The notes below the pieces were generated by a model. The model was not told the origin of the DNA and did not search any database. It was given only the letters and a program-made list of their open reading frames with translations. Made by a program: the position numbers and the translations under genes. Of a stretch of 64,000 nt of DNA, positions 9,967 to 17,358 are shown one piece after another (the first letter of the stretch is position 1; each line of letters starts with the position of its first letter). Source of the stretch: Flavobacterium cerinum. Lineage in GTDB: Bacteria; Bacteroidota; Bacteroidia; Flavobacteriales; Flavobacteriaceae. The stretch lies in assembly GCF_004028155.1 (NCBI RefSeq), contig NZ_SBII01000016.1:1-64000 (forward strand). Direction: 5' to 3'.

Positions 9967-10719
9967 TTACGACATTACATTATACCTAACTGATGCTTTA
10001 ATGATCGCTAAGGCTCTTATTTTGCTTATTTTGACGTCTTTGTCCTGATGGTGTCTATTTTGGCTCACAAGCTTTATATAGCCCTCTTTCTCCGATTTCT
10101 GTACATACTTTATGGTTACAAGTTCCTCGCCTCCTACATCAATAGAAAGTAAATACATTTCACCCCAAAAAATGTCATTTTCAATATCATGTATCTGTTT
10201 ATAGGCTATTATATCGCCGCTCTTTAATAAAGGGTACATACTATCCCCCGTTACAAACAAAGCCCCGTCACAGTTCGGTAAATTAGGAATACTTATAAAG
10301 TCTATAGGCGTTTGACTGTGAATGTTATCAAGTAACTTAACAAGCCCCGCCGTTGCCTCCATGCTATATAATGGTATTACCTGCGTTTCCCGGTTCTTAT
10401 CAGTCTTCAGACGGAAATCTTTTGAAACAGTCACGTTTTTTTGAATATTTGGTTCTGTACTTAAAATGTGACTGTTTTTGTGACTGTTTGAATTAGTCAC
10501 ATTTTCTGCATTTTTGGTTTTTATCATTTCACCCTCTCCTGATAATAACCAGTCAACATTAAAATCATGATAATTATCAATGATTAATCGTAATTTATCC
10601 ACTCCTAAACTACTCCCGCTGTCTAAAAAACCTACAGAAAGCCCGGTTTTTATATAAAACTTATTCTTGCTTATCCCCTTATATTCAAGGTATTGAAGTA
10701 TTTTTTCTTTATCGGTCAT
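9967..10719 (-). CDS. Prophage repressor, CI/LexA-like with S24 peptidase fold
   Basis: A 250-residue protein. The N-terminal part (about 1-65) is an HTH of the type KILQYLEYKGISKNKFYIKTGLS...FLDSGSSLGVDKL...NVDWLLSGEGEM, common in Bacteroidota phage repressors. The C-terminal part has the S24 core: GDSMYPLLKSGDII, with the predicted catalytic Ser in GDSM, and YLLSIDVGGEELVTIKYVQ, with the Lys in IKYV. The start at MTDKEK (10717-10719) fits the HTH beginning; the upstream open frame is low-complexity. It diverges from the early operon across an operator-like region, so it most likely keeps lysogeny and is inactivated by RecA-stimulated self-cleavage, as for its family. Confidence 0.85.
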   Translation of the reverse strand: MTDKEKILQYLEYKGISKNKFYIKTGLSVGFLDSGSSLGVDKLRLIIDNYHDFNVDWLLSGEGEMIKTKNAENVTNSNSHKNSHILSTEPNIQKNVTVSKDFRLKTDKNRETQVIPLYSMEATAGLVKLLDNIHSQTPIDFISIPNLPNCDGALFVTGDSMYPLLKSGDIIAYKQIHDIENDIFWGEMYLLSIDVGGEELVTIKYVQKSEKEGYIKLVSQNRHHQDKDVKISKIRALAIIKASVRYNVMS

Positions 10720-10730
10720 GATTTTTATCT

Positions 10731-10769
10731 TGATAATTGTTGGAGTAATGATAATTATCTTTATATTTG
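10731..10769 (+). promoter_or_regulatory. Early rightward promoter overlapped by operator-like repeats
   Basis: TTG (10737-10739), a 22-base spacer and TATATTTG (10762-10769) match the Bacteroidota consensus TTG-N17..23-TAnnTTTG. TGATAATTGTT (10731-10741) and TGATAATTATC (10749-10759) overlap the -33 box and the spacer. The second is an almost perfect palindrome and recurs as TGATAATTATCA at 10568-10579 inside the repressor gene. A repressor bound here would block early transcription. Confidence 0.65.
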
Positions 10770-10803
10770 TTCTTGTAATATTTAACAAAGAAAGTCAAAA
10801 AAC

Positions 10804-11007
10804 ATGAGTACAGAAAAAAAATTTACGGACGCCTACTATCACGGCACTGCGACAATAGTTGCAGAAAAAACAAACGTAACCCCAAAGTATGTAAGTGATG
10901 TTCTTGCGGGTAAGTATGACGGTCAAGGATTTACAAAGAAAAGAATTGCGACGGTAAAGAAAATTAAAGCAGCCGCCGAAAATTTTAAAAGACCAATAGC
11001 ATCATGA
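10804..11007 (+). CDS. Small HTH protein in Ner position
   Basis: A 67-residue basic protein. A helix-turn-helix is likely at residues 15-45 (TATIVAEKTNVTPKYVSDVLAGKYDG). It is the first gene of the early operon, about 30 bp downstream of the early promoter, where Mu encodes Ner, the negative regulator of early transcription. It resembles the short DNA-binding proteins of Bacteroidota phages more than Mu Ner itself, so the Ner-like role is by position. It overlaps the next small frame by ATGA. Confidence 0.65.
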   Translation: MSTEKKFTDAYYHGTATIVAEKTNVTPKYVSDVLAGKYDGQGFTKKRIATVKKIKAAAENFKRPIAS

Positions 11008-11138
11008 GAAAAATGATAAAAAGGATTCTCGCACCACTGGTACGAGAAATCATAGAGGAACAGAAGGACAAAACCCCGGTAGCGGTCTTGGTTACTGCTC
11101 AAATTCTGAAAAGTCTGGAAGCTTGTAATCAGCTATAA
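11004..11138 (+). CDS. 44-residue protein of unknown function
   Basis: The frame opens with the ATG of an ATGA overlap with the Ner-like gene, suggesting translational coupling, and codes for MRKMIKRILAPLVREII followed by an EEQKDKTPVAVLVTAQ segment. It looks like an amphipathic helical peptide. Its last 47 bases overlap the 3' end of the opposing frame at 11092-11271. No family recognised. Confidence 0.45.
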   Translation: MRKMIKRILAPLVREIIEEQKDKTPVAVLVTAQILKSLEACNQL

Positions 11139-11271
11139 CATCATTGTAATGTTTGTTGAACTCTTCCTGTAATTCGGGGGTGTTAATAACCATCTTTTTT
11201 AGAGCCATTACAATTGCTCCCATCCTTAACTGAAGCTGCATATCCTTAGGCAACTTTTCTAAATTATCCAT
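11092..11271 (-). CDS. 59-residue protein on the opposite strand of the early operon
   Basis: A minus-strand frame between the Ner-like gene and the transposase gene. The likely start is MDNLEKLPKDMQLQ (11269-11271); the frame is open ten codons further. The product is acidic and helical (MGAIVMALKKMVINTPELQEEFNKHY) and looks coding. It runs against the early operon, so it would be expressed from its own promoter or in the lysogen, or its transcript could act as antisense to early mRNA. No family recognised. Confidence 0.5.
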   Translation of the reverse strand: MDNLEKLPKDMQLQLRMGAIVMALKKMVINTPELQEEFNKHYNDVIADYKLPDFSEFEQ

Positions 11272-11312
11272 ACCACTACTTATTAAGATTAGACACCCCA
11301 AATGTAGTGATT

Positions 11313-11354
11313 TTCCCGGATGGCATACTGAGCGGTTCGAGTCCGCTCCGGGAA
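11313..11354 (+). ncRNA. tRNA-like minihelix (acceptor stem plus T-arm)
   Basis: TTCCCGG (11313-11319) pairs perfectly with CCGGGAA (11348-11354). Immediately inside the 3' strand is a perfect 5-bp T-stem, AGCGG/CCGCT (11331-11335 / 11343-11347), closing the 7-base loop TTCGAGT. So 7+5 stacked base pairs and a T-loop match canonical tRNA geometry, while the D and anticodon arms are replaced by an 11-base linker (11320-11330). There is no CCA and no T-run. It lies 25 bases upstream of the transposase start codon. Minimal substrates of RNase P have this architecture, so a processing site or tRNA mimic is a reasonable hypothesis. Confidence 0.6.
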
Positions 11355-11379
11355 CAAATAAAATGACTTACCAACACAA

Positions 11380-13479
11380 ATGAACTTTAAGCAAAACGAC
11401 ATTCTAATAAGAAAAACCTCAGACGGCCAAACTACATGGCTGAATGAGCGTTTAGTCGTTGAAGTTTGCGGTATTTCTAATGATTACTGTCGTAAAATTA
11501 GAAAGGACTATAAAAAGTCTGTCCAAAACTGCTATCAAAGGTTTAATATTTTACCCGCATCCGGTAAGGCTTGGCGTTGGGCAAAAATTAACGGGCAGTT
11601 CTATTATGATCTTGATTTTATCCCGAACCAAAAACCTAAATACTATCGTGATCTATTTGGTGATAAAAGCGACCTTATAGAAAGCTTTACTACTTACCAA
11701 GCAAATCAGGACAGCAATATTATTGAAAGCCAATTTAACGGCTATATAAAAGCCAATGAAAAGGACTTTTTACATTGCTACCTAGATTGTACTAAAGAAC
11801 AACAAAAGGCACTGGCTAAAGCTTGCGCCGTTTTGGAATTTAGTGTTAAGTACATTCAGGAAAACGAGTTCAGGACAAACAACGAGGGTTATAAGATACT
11901 TGCCGACCTGATCGAAAAGAACGAACTGCGTTACCTGCCTAAAAATTACAGAATTTTAAAGGAGAAAGTAACCGAAATTATAGACAATGGCCAAGCCATT
12001 GCCGATGTTATACAATTGCCACGCGCCGGCAATACTAACGCTGTTGAATACAACGACCCGGAAGTATGGAACTGGGCAATGCAATTGACCGCAATGGGTC
12101 AGAACTATTCTAACGACTGGAAAACCCGAAAAATACAGGATATGTGCGCTATGACAGGTAAAAAAGTACCGTCACGCCGTTGGTTCGGGCAAAACATATA
12201 CGAACAACACAATACCAAGTTTTTAACGGCTTCACAGCGATTTGGCAAGGGAACGACTAAAGCATCGATATATGACGGCTATATACCGTTTGATAACGCC
12301 CTGTTTGCGGGTGACTGCTGGCAGGTTGATGCGACCCGTGTGAATATTATCTCCCACAAAACCAATGAGGGTGATAAAAAGTTCTTATACATCATAGCTG
12401 TTAGGGATGTTCATAGTGGTGATATACTTGGTCAAAGCTTTGACTATAGTGAAAACCGTTGGAGCGTAATAAACGCGGTTAAAATGGCTGTTCAGTCTGC
12501 CGGGTATATTCCTTACGAGATCGTATTTGACCGTTTCCCCGGACATAATACTGATGAGGCTAAAAGGCTTATGGCATCACTTAAACAGCTTGGCGTAAAA
12601 GTAACTATTGCACACGACGCCAATGCTAAGGCATCATTAGAGCGTTGGTTCGGGACTTTACAGTCAGTATTTATGGCCGACAGTCAGTACTATTATGGTG
12701 AGGGTATCAAATCGAGACGATTACATGCTCACAGAAGCCCGGAATACATAGCACAACTAACTAAGGAAAGCGATAAGGCTAAATTTGATCTTGTGGAGGC
12801 TTACGGTGAGTCTGAGAGTATTGTTAACGCTTACAGAACTACAGCATACTCTTACTACTCAAGAAAAAACAAGCACATTAATAAGTCTCCAAAAATGCTA
12901 CATGACGAGTCCGACAAACCGCATGTACAATGGTTAGAAAATCACCAAATCTCAATGATTTTCGGACTTAAGAAAAAGATCAAAATACGTAACGGCTTAA
13001 TCAAAACCGAGATACAAAACATTGAATTTATCTATCAGGTAAATGACTACCAAATATTAAGCAACGAACCTGAGGTTATAATCAGTTACGACATGGAAGA
13101 TTTAACTTTTGTCTACCTGTTCAAACCTAAAGGCGATTACCTCATACATCTTGGAGAAGCTGAACAATTTAACCGTATTCAAAAATATGGCCCACAAGCT
13201 GAGTTTAACCGCGTAAACACTGAGAAAATAAGGCTTGCAGAAATTGAGAGACTTAGACAGGAAGAGCTAGAAGAGAAAAAAGGGTATAACAATGATGTTG
13301 CCCTAATGTTAGGCCGCTTTACGAATAAGTATGAGGCTGAAAATGCCGAGACCGTACACCTTTTAAATTCCATTAAAAATACTGAAAATACACCTATAAA
13401 AAAAGCTGTTGGTAGTGGTTACAACACAGCCAACAGCCAAGAAATAGATATTAATTCTCTAACAAAAAATCAATACTAA
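11380..13479 (+). CDS. DDE transposase, MuA-like
   Basis: A 699-residue transposase. The N-terminal 250 residues are helical, with likely DNA-binding domains that contact the phage ends. The catalytic RNase-H core carries D317 (in CWQVDAT), D384 (in EIVFDRFPGHN) and E421 (in KASLERWFGTL); the D-to-E gap of 36 residues is shorter than in Mu itself. A beta-barrel-type domain and a basic or acidic tail follow. It catalyses strand transfer for integration and replicative transposition, working with the AAA+ protein encoded 18 bp downstream. Size and order (transposase then ATPase) are as in Mu. A tRNA-like hairpin lies in its leader. Confidence 0.92.
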   Translation: MNFKQNDILIRKTSDGQTTWLNERLVVEVCGISNDYCRKIRKDYKKSVQNCYQRFNILPASGKAWRWAKINGQFYYDLDFIPNQKPKYYRDLFGDKSDLIESFTTYQANQDSNIIESQFNGYIKANEKDFLHCYLDCTKEQQKALAKACAVLEFSVKYIQENEFRTNNEGYKILADLIEKNELRYLPKNYRILKEKVTEIIDNGQAIADVIQLPRAGNTNAVEYNDPEVWNWAMQLTAMGQNYSNDWKTRKIQDMCAMTGKKVPSRRWFGQNIYEQHNTKFLTASQRFGKGTTKASIYDGYIPFDNALFAGDCWQVDATRVNIISHKTNEGDKKFLYIIAVRDVHSGDILGQSFDYSENRWSVINAVKMAVQSAGYIPYEIVFDRFPGHNTDEAKRLMASLKQLGVKVTIAHDANAKASLERWFGTLQSVFMADSQYYYGEGIKSRRLHAHRSPEYIAQLTKESDKAKFDLVEAYGESESIVNAYRTTAYSYYSRKNKHINKSPKMLHDESDKPHVQWLENHQISMIFGLKKKIKIRNGLIKTEIQNIEFIYQVNDYQILSNEPEVIISYDMEDLTFVYLFKPKGDYLIHLGEAEQFNRIQKYGPQAEFNRVNTEKIRLAEIERLRQEELEEKKGYNNDVALMLGRFTNKYEAENAETVHLLNSIKNTENTPIKKAVGSGYNTANSQEIDINSLTKNQY

Positions 13480-13497
13480 CTTTTAAATCCTTTTCCA

Positions 13498-14400
13498 ATG
13501 ACGAATGTACAAAAAAACGAGATCGTTACCGCTATACAGCGCGAAATTAAAGCCTTAGGCAGTGCTAATAAAGTATCTGTTAAGTGTGAGATTTCCAATG
13601 CTACCATTAGCAACATGGTTAATGAAAATTGGGACTTGATCAAGATTGAAATGTGGTTAAAGGTTGCCGGGAAACTTGGCGTACAGTTCTCAGGCTGGCA
13701 GATCGCCGAGACTACCAATTTTAAAATGATGAATCATGTACTAACCGATGCTAAAAACGCAAGTTTGTTTATTCCGGTATCTGAAAAAGCCGGGGCGGGT
13801 AAAACTGCCGCTATCGAGGTGTTTACACAGGCTAACAGTGACTCGGTTTACAGGATTAGAGCAAACGAGTGGGCAAAACGTGAGTTTCTTACTGCCTTAG
13901 CCCTTAGCCTTGGTATTGAGATACCTAAAGGGGTTATTTCTGTATATCAGCTAGGCAACAAGATCATTGAATTTTTTAAAGAAAGAGCGTTCCAAAAACC
14001 GCTATTGATCATTGATGAGGCCGATAAGCTTAAAGCTCCTGCTTTACGTTGGCTGATCGCCTTTTTTAATGAGTTAGAGGACATTGTAGGCGTAGTGATC
14101 TCAGGTACAGAAAACCTAGAAAAAGAGATCGTAAAAGGCGTAAAAATGCAAGCCAAAGGATATGACGAGATCGCAAGCCGTTTCGGTAGAAATTTCGTTC
14201 ACCTGATCGGTTCTACAATGAAAGATGTTGAGTTGATCTGCCAAGCTAACGGCATTGATAACAAAGATACCATCACAAAAATATTTAATGAGTGCAACCC
14301 TGTTCCAATGATCGTAAACAAACAATCCTTTAAGGTTGTTAAGGACATGAGACGGGTTAAACGAGTAATAAAAAGAGAATTATTAACCAAAGCCGCATAA
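13498..14400 (+). CDS. AAA+ transposition ATPase, MuB-like
   Basis: A 300-residue protein. The N-terminal HTH (about 20-45, SANKVSVKCEISNATISNMV) precedes an AAA+ ATPase domain with Walker A EKAGAGKTAA and Walker B LLIIDEADKLK; the sensor-type SGTENLEK motif follows. In Mu, MuB binds target DNA in an ATP-dependent way, delivers it to the transposase and gives target immunity. Length and domain order match MuB (about 310 residues). The location directly after the transposase gene supports the assignment. Confidence 0.9.
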   Translation: MTNVQKNEIVTAIQREIKALGSANKVSVKCEISNATISNMVNENWDLIKIEMWLKVAGKLGVQFSGWQIAETTNFKMMNHVLTDAKNASLFIPVSEKAGAGKTAAIEVFTQANSDSVYRIRANEWAKREFLTALALSLGIEIPKGVISVYQLGNKIIEFFKERAFQKPLLIIDEADKLKAPALRWLIAFFNELEDIVGVVISGTENLEKEIVKGVKMQAKGYDEIASRFGRNFVHLIGSTMKDVELICQANGIDNKDTITKIFNECNPVPMIVNKQSFKVVKDMRRVKRVIKRELLTKAA

Positions 14401-14402
14401 TT

Positions 14403-14717
14403 ATGATCACAGTAAATTTTGAATACAACCCGCAAAAAATGCACCTGATCTTAACTACCCCAAAAGGGAAGCCAGTTATAAGTGTTACAGGACAGATTGC
14501 AAAAGTAATGTACGACCGCATTAACCAAAAAAACAAAAAACCTGCCGACATGACTAAGAAACAGCTAGAGACCAAAGTTAATGATCTTAACGAATGGCTT
14601 ATGAACCCTGTAAACTGTAAAGGAAAAGTTTACAGCGAAAGAGAACACAACCGCAATTACTATGTAAGCAAGCTCATAGAGCTAGAAGAAAGTAAACTAA
14701 AAACTATCCGGGTATGA
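14403..14717 (+). CDS. Early phage protein of unknown function, 104 residues
   Basis: Begins 2 bases after the ATPase stop and overlaps the next gene by ATGA, so it is part of the early operon. The N-terminal half is strand-rich (MITVNFEYNPQKMHLILTT), the C-terminal half helical and charged (KKQLETKVNDLNEWLMN...YVSKLIELEESKLK). No family recognised. By position it may be an accessory factor for transposition or host takeover. Confidence 0.65.
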   Translation: MITVNFEYNPQKMHLILTTPKGKPVISVTGQIAKVMYDRINQKNKKPADMTKKQLETKVNDLNEWLMNPVNCKGKVYSEREHNRNYYVSKLIELEESKLKTIRV

Positions 14718-14890
14718 CCAAAAAAGCAACAAACAGGCGGTACAAATTACACCAACGCATAAAAGGTAAATACCGCTACGAATCACAAAAAAAAACGGTT
14801 TACATCCCACACGATGACGACCAAGCCGACAAAGATGTCAACGAATTAAAAGTAAAATTTCACTACAACATACAATTAGAGATAACATGA
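14714..14890 (+). CDS. 58-residue early phage protein
   Basis: A basic short protein (MTKKATNRRYKLHQRIKGK... QKKTVYIPHDDD). Its start overlaps the upstream stop (ATGA at 14714-14717), and its stop overlaps the next start (ATGA at 14887-14890), typical of translationally coupled phage early genes. No family recognised. Confidence 0.6.
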   Translation: MTKKATNRRYKLHQRIKGKYRYESQKKTVYIPHDDDQADKDVNELKVKFHYNIQLEIT

Positions 14891-15600
14891 ATACAACAAA
14901 CGAAATCACAGTAAAAGACGCTCAGGAAGTAGGTGCAGGAATGGTTTTTTTAGGCAATATGACGGCTGAGCAAAAGAAAGAAGCCCTAAAACAGCTACAG
15001 GCGGAAGAAAAGGCAGAAAAGGAAAAGAAAAAAGCCGATAAACAGGCTTATAAAGATATGCAAAACGAATTTCTCGCAAAGCATATTGACGGCCTAGTAG
15101 ACAGGCAGAACAGTATGGAAACTCTTGTAGCAAACATTTTTAAAGACTACGCACCCATACTGGCATTAAAGGCAAATGTTTTTGGTGAAGATATACACGA
15201 TCAGGAAAGCCACACCTATACAAACCCTGACGGTTTAAGCAGTATCAGTATAGGCCATAACATAACAATCAGTTTTGATGGTACAGAGGGTGCGGGAATA
15301 GCTAAGATTAAAAGCTTCCTTTTTTCACTCCAAAGTGATGATGAAGTAGCCGTAAAACTTCATAAAGCTGTAACCGTTTTATTAAGGCCAAACAGAAAAA
15401 CCGGAATGCTGAACCCCGCAAGTATCATACAGTTAAACCAAATGCGTGACGAGTTTCAAAGCAATGCTTTTAATGAAGGTCTCGACATTATAATAGAAGC
15501 GCAAAACAGGGTTAAAGGGAGTATGTATGTTAGCGGATGGAAGCATGTGGAGATAGAACCCGGAAGAACTAAAAAAATAGAGTTCAGATTTACAATTTAA
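14887..15600 (+). CDS. DUF3164 family protein
   Basis: A 237-residue protein. It has a charged coiled-coil segment (about residues 35-70, AEEKAEKEKKKADK) and a C-terminal domain with GTEGAGIAKIKSFLFSL, LNQMRDEFQSNAFNEGLDIIIEAQ and a final SMYVSGWKHVEIEPGRTKKIEF. That pattern is the one I know from DUF3164 proteins of Mu-like phages, encoded near the transposition genes. Biochemical function is unknown. It is translationally coupled to the 58-residue protein upstream. Confidence 0.75.
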   Translation: MNTTNEITVKDAQEVGAGMVFLGNMTAEQKKEALKQLQAEEKAEKEKKKADKQAYKDMQNEFLAKHIDGLVDRQNSMETLVANIFKDYAPILALKANVFGEDIHDQESHTYTNPDGLSSISIGHNITISFDGTEGAGIAKIKSFLFSLQSDDEVAVKLHKAVTVLLRPNRKTGMLNPASIIQLNQMRDEFQSNAFNEGLDIIIEAQNRVKGSMYVSGWKHVEIEPGRTKKIEFRFTI

Positions 15601-15602
15601 GT

Positions 15603-15746
15603 ATGAGTCAGTTAGCTGAACACCTTTGGCAACAAAAACAGGATGCAAAAGAAGCTTTGCGCAAAGCCAAAGAACAGGAAGCCCAAAAGCTCCAATCGGG
15701 CGCAAAGCTTAAAAGAGTGAATACAAAAACCTTTAAAATAGCCTAA
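15603..15746 (+). CDS. 47-residue basic helical protein
   Basis: Starts 2 bases after the DUF3164 stop. The product (MSQLAEHLWQQKQDAKEALR... ending LKRVNTKTFKIA) is a single charged helix. Its stop codon lies in the sequence GCCTAAT, which can pair with ATTAGGC (15770-15776) in the following tRNA-like element. No family recognised. Confidence 0.5.
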   Translation: MSQLAEHLWQQKQDAKEALRKAKEQEAQKLQSGAKLKRVNTKTFKIA

Positions 15747-15758
15747 TAAGGCAAAAGA

Positions 15759-15804
15759 CAGGAGAAACGATTAGGCGTTGTTCCGGGTTCGATTCCCGCT
15801 CCTG
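15759..15804 (+). ncRNA. Second tRNA-like minihelix (acceptor stem plus T-arm)
   Basis: CAGGAG (15759-15764) pairs with CTCCTG (15799-15804). Directly stacked on it is CGGG/CCCG (15784-15787 / 15795-15798) around the 7-base T-loop TTCGATT (15788-15794). The 10-bp coaxial helix again lacks D and anticodon arms; a 19-base insert replaces them and can itself form AACG-ATTAGG-CGTT. The GGGTTCGATTCCC string is tRNA-like. It lies 25 bases upstream of the next gene, the same distance as for the first element. There is no CCA and no T-run. Confidence 0.55.
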
Positions 15805-15828
15805 AAACGAATTTAAAAAGTACAGATC

Positions 15829-16293
15829 ATGGCAACACAGGCAAAATTAATGACCCTTTTCACTAAATATGGCATTGACGAAAAGCAACGCCATGAACTT
15901 ATTTACGCATGGACATCGGGCAGAACCGAAAGCACTAAGGATTTACACGGTTTAGAAATTGACGATCTATGCGAAAAACTAGAGGCTGATTTTAGGTATA
16001 GAACAAACATAGATGCTTACACCGAGCTTGAGAAAAAAAGCAAAAGAAGTATTGTCCTGACCATTGCGCAAAGAACCGCAATACATGATCCGGCAAACTG
16101 GAAAAAGTTTAACGACTTCATGTTAAATAGCAGTATTCATAAAAAACGGCTGAACGACTACGAGCTAAACGAATTAGACGAGCTTATAAAGCAGTTTAGA
16201 GGTTTAGAAAGGAACTACAACAAATCATCAAATAAAGCCGGGACAAAGGCTTATTTCCACTCAAAAGGCTTGCCTAACGTAAATCCGAACTGA
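15829..16293 (+). CDS. GemA-like (gp16) early regulatory protein, tentative
   Basis: A 154-residue protein. The N-terminal part (LMTLFTKYGIDEKQRHELIYAWTSGRTESTKDLHGLEIDDLCEKL) has the pattern of Mu GemA/gp16 (DUF1018) proteins: a helix pair followed by a 'S-T-K-D-L' turn and another helix. The C-terminal half is basic. In Mu, GemA alters host gene expression and DNA supercoiling. The match is weak and by eye; it could instead be a lineage-specific DNA-binding protein. Its stop overlaps the next gene's start. Confidence 0.5.
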   Translation: MATQAKLMTLFTKYGIDEKQRHELIYAWTSGRTESTKDLHGLEIDDLCEKLEADFRYRTNIDAYTELEKKSKRSIVLTIAQRTAIHDPANWKKFNDFMLNSSIHKKRLNDYELNELDELIKQFRGLERNYNKSSNKAGTKAYFHSKGLPNVNPN

Positions 16294-16526
16294 TGGCTTA
16301 CAACAAAAAGAACTTATACAAAAAAATCATCGAAATACAGGAGCTTACAAAGTCCTGTCAGTCGCTAGGTATGACCAATGTACACATTTTCAATGAGTAC
16401 ATATCTAATCATTACCATATCTCTAAAAGGACTTTTGATGAGTACCTGGGCATACCTGCCGAAAGAGAGTTAAAAAAGCTTGTGGATGCCGAGAACTCCC
16501 AAACCAAGCTATTTGCAGACGAATAA
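16293..16526 (+). CDS. Small HTH-like protein, 77 residues
   Basis: Overlaps the upstream stop by one base. The middle (ISNHYHISKRTFDEYLGIPAEREL) reads like a helix-turn-helix with the recognition helix SKRTFDEYLG, a pattern seen in small Bacteroidota phage and plasmid proteins. As a DNA-binding protein encoded late in the early operon, it is a candidate for the middle or late transcription activator (the role of Mor/C in Mu), but nothing in the sequence proves this. Confidence 0.55.
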   Translation: MAYNKKNLYKKIIEIQELTKSCQSLGMTNVHIFNEYISNHYHISKRTFDEYLGIPAERELKKLVDAENSQTKLFADE

Positions 16527-16539
16527 TAAAAACAAGTAT

Positions 16540-16911
16540 ATGAGACCCGAAAACGTGTTTACAGAACCATTCTTTAAGGATGAGAATTTTATGCTTGAGG
16601 TTGTCAATAACATGAATATTGATTACACAAGATTTGGCCATGATGTAGAGTTGCAAAACAACGGTTTACCTCTCGTTTTTGCAATAAACTACGAAGAGAA
16701 CGAGGTGCTTTTATCCCAACTTATAAAAGATTTAAACGCCTATGACAAGTACTATAGAAATATATTCTATAGTGAAGCTTACGACATCGAAAAACAGACT
16801 TTATGCCTTTGCGGGCTGTTCTTCTGTTTTACAGAAATCCACGAAAGACAGGCATTTTACCACTCAGGAGACATGCAATTTTACAGTTACCCGCCTAATG
16901 GAGGGTATTAA
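16540..16911 (+). CDS. Early phage protein of unknown function, 123 residues
   Basis: The chosen start is the ATG of MRPENVFTEPFFKDENF (16540-16542); the frame continues upstream to a TTG inside the previous gene. The protein is acidic and aromatic-rich, with a CLCGLFFCF segment that may form a buried helix or bind metal through its cysteines. The next gene starts inside its 3' end. No family recognised. Confidence 0.6.
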   Translation: MRPENVFTEPFFKDENFMLEVVNNMNIDYTRFGHDVELQNNGLPLVFAINYEENEVLLSQLIKDLNAYDKYYRNIFYSEAYDIEKQTLCLCGLFFCFTEIHERQAFYHSGDMQFYSYPPNGGY

Positions 16912-17044
16912 TGCTCAGGAGGTGTGTTTGCATGTAAATACACACCTCTTAACCCTTGATGTTTTAATGGCTTTTGAGACAACAGTAACCGCCTGTTTGG
17001 ATTGCGGTAAACACTTAGACGAACCAAAAACAGAATTTCGATGA
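16898..17044 (+). CDS. 48-residue protein with CxxC motif
   Basis: The ATG at 16898-16900 overlaps the previous gene by 14 bases, and the stop overlaps the following ATG (ATGA). The product, MEGINAQEVCLHVNTHLLTLDVL... ending VTACLDCGKHLDEPKTEFR, carries one CxxC pair. The frame is open further upstream to 16742, but that part lies over another gene and reads like out-of-frame sequence. No family recognised. Confidence 0.5.
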   Translation: MEGINAQEVCLHVNTHLLTLDVLMAFETTVTACLDCGKHLDEPKTEFR

Positions 17045-17358
17045 AAATCAATATTAAACTTAGTTCTTACGATTTAGATTTTTTGTTTGAGCTTTTCGCT
17101 TTTATGCCGCAAGTAACCTTAATAGGGAAAGATATGTCATACAGAAGCAATTTTTACATATTGAATGATCTATCTGCTAAGCTCCTGAAAAAGTCAATAG
17201 ATAAAAGGCGTTCGACAGGTAAATTCAATGTTAGTTTAAAATATTACGAAGCTTATGCGCTATATCTTTTTATAGGTGTTTCGTTAGATTATACAAAAGA
17301 CGAACAACGTAGGGTAACACGTGAAATATTAAGTCAATTAGACCAAAAACTAACATAA
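17041..17358 (+). CDS. Early phage protein of unknown function, 105 residues
   Basis: A helical, basic-aromatic protein (FLFELFAFMPQVTLIGKDM...AKLLKKSIDKRRSTGKFNVSL...REILSQLDQKLT). It overlaps both neighbours by 1-4 bases, so it belongs to the early operon. No family recognised. Confidence 0.6.
   Translation: MKINIKLSSYDLDFLFELFAFMPQVTLIGKDMSYRSNFYILNDLSAKLLKKSIDKRRSTGKFNVSLKYYEAYALYLFIGVSLDYTKDEQRRVTREILSQLDQKLT

Noticed and set aside
14116..14575. Several minus-strand frames over the ATPase gene
   Set aside because: They are antisense shadows of the AAA+ ATPase and next early gene; composition is hydrophobic and Cys-rich as expected for reverse-complement frames.
11313..15804. Functional full-length tRNA genes at the T-arm motifs
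   Set aside because: No D-arm or anticodon arm fits between the acceptor strands (11 and 19 bases available) and no encoded CCA, so they cannot be normal tRNAs.
16742..16897. Upstream half of a 100-codon frame ending at 17044
   Set aside because: It overlaps the 16540-16911 gene in another frame and reads like out-of-frame sequence; only the part from 16898 is kept.
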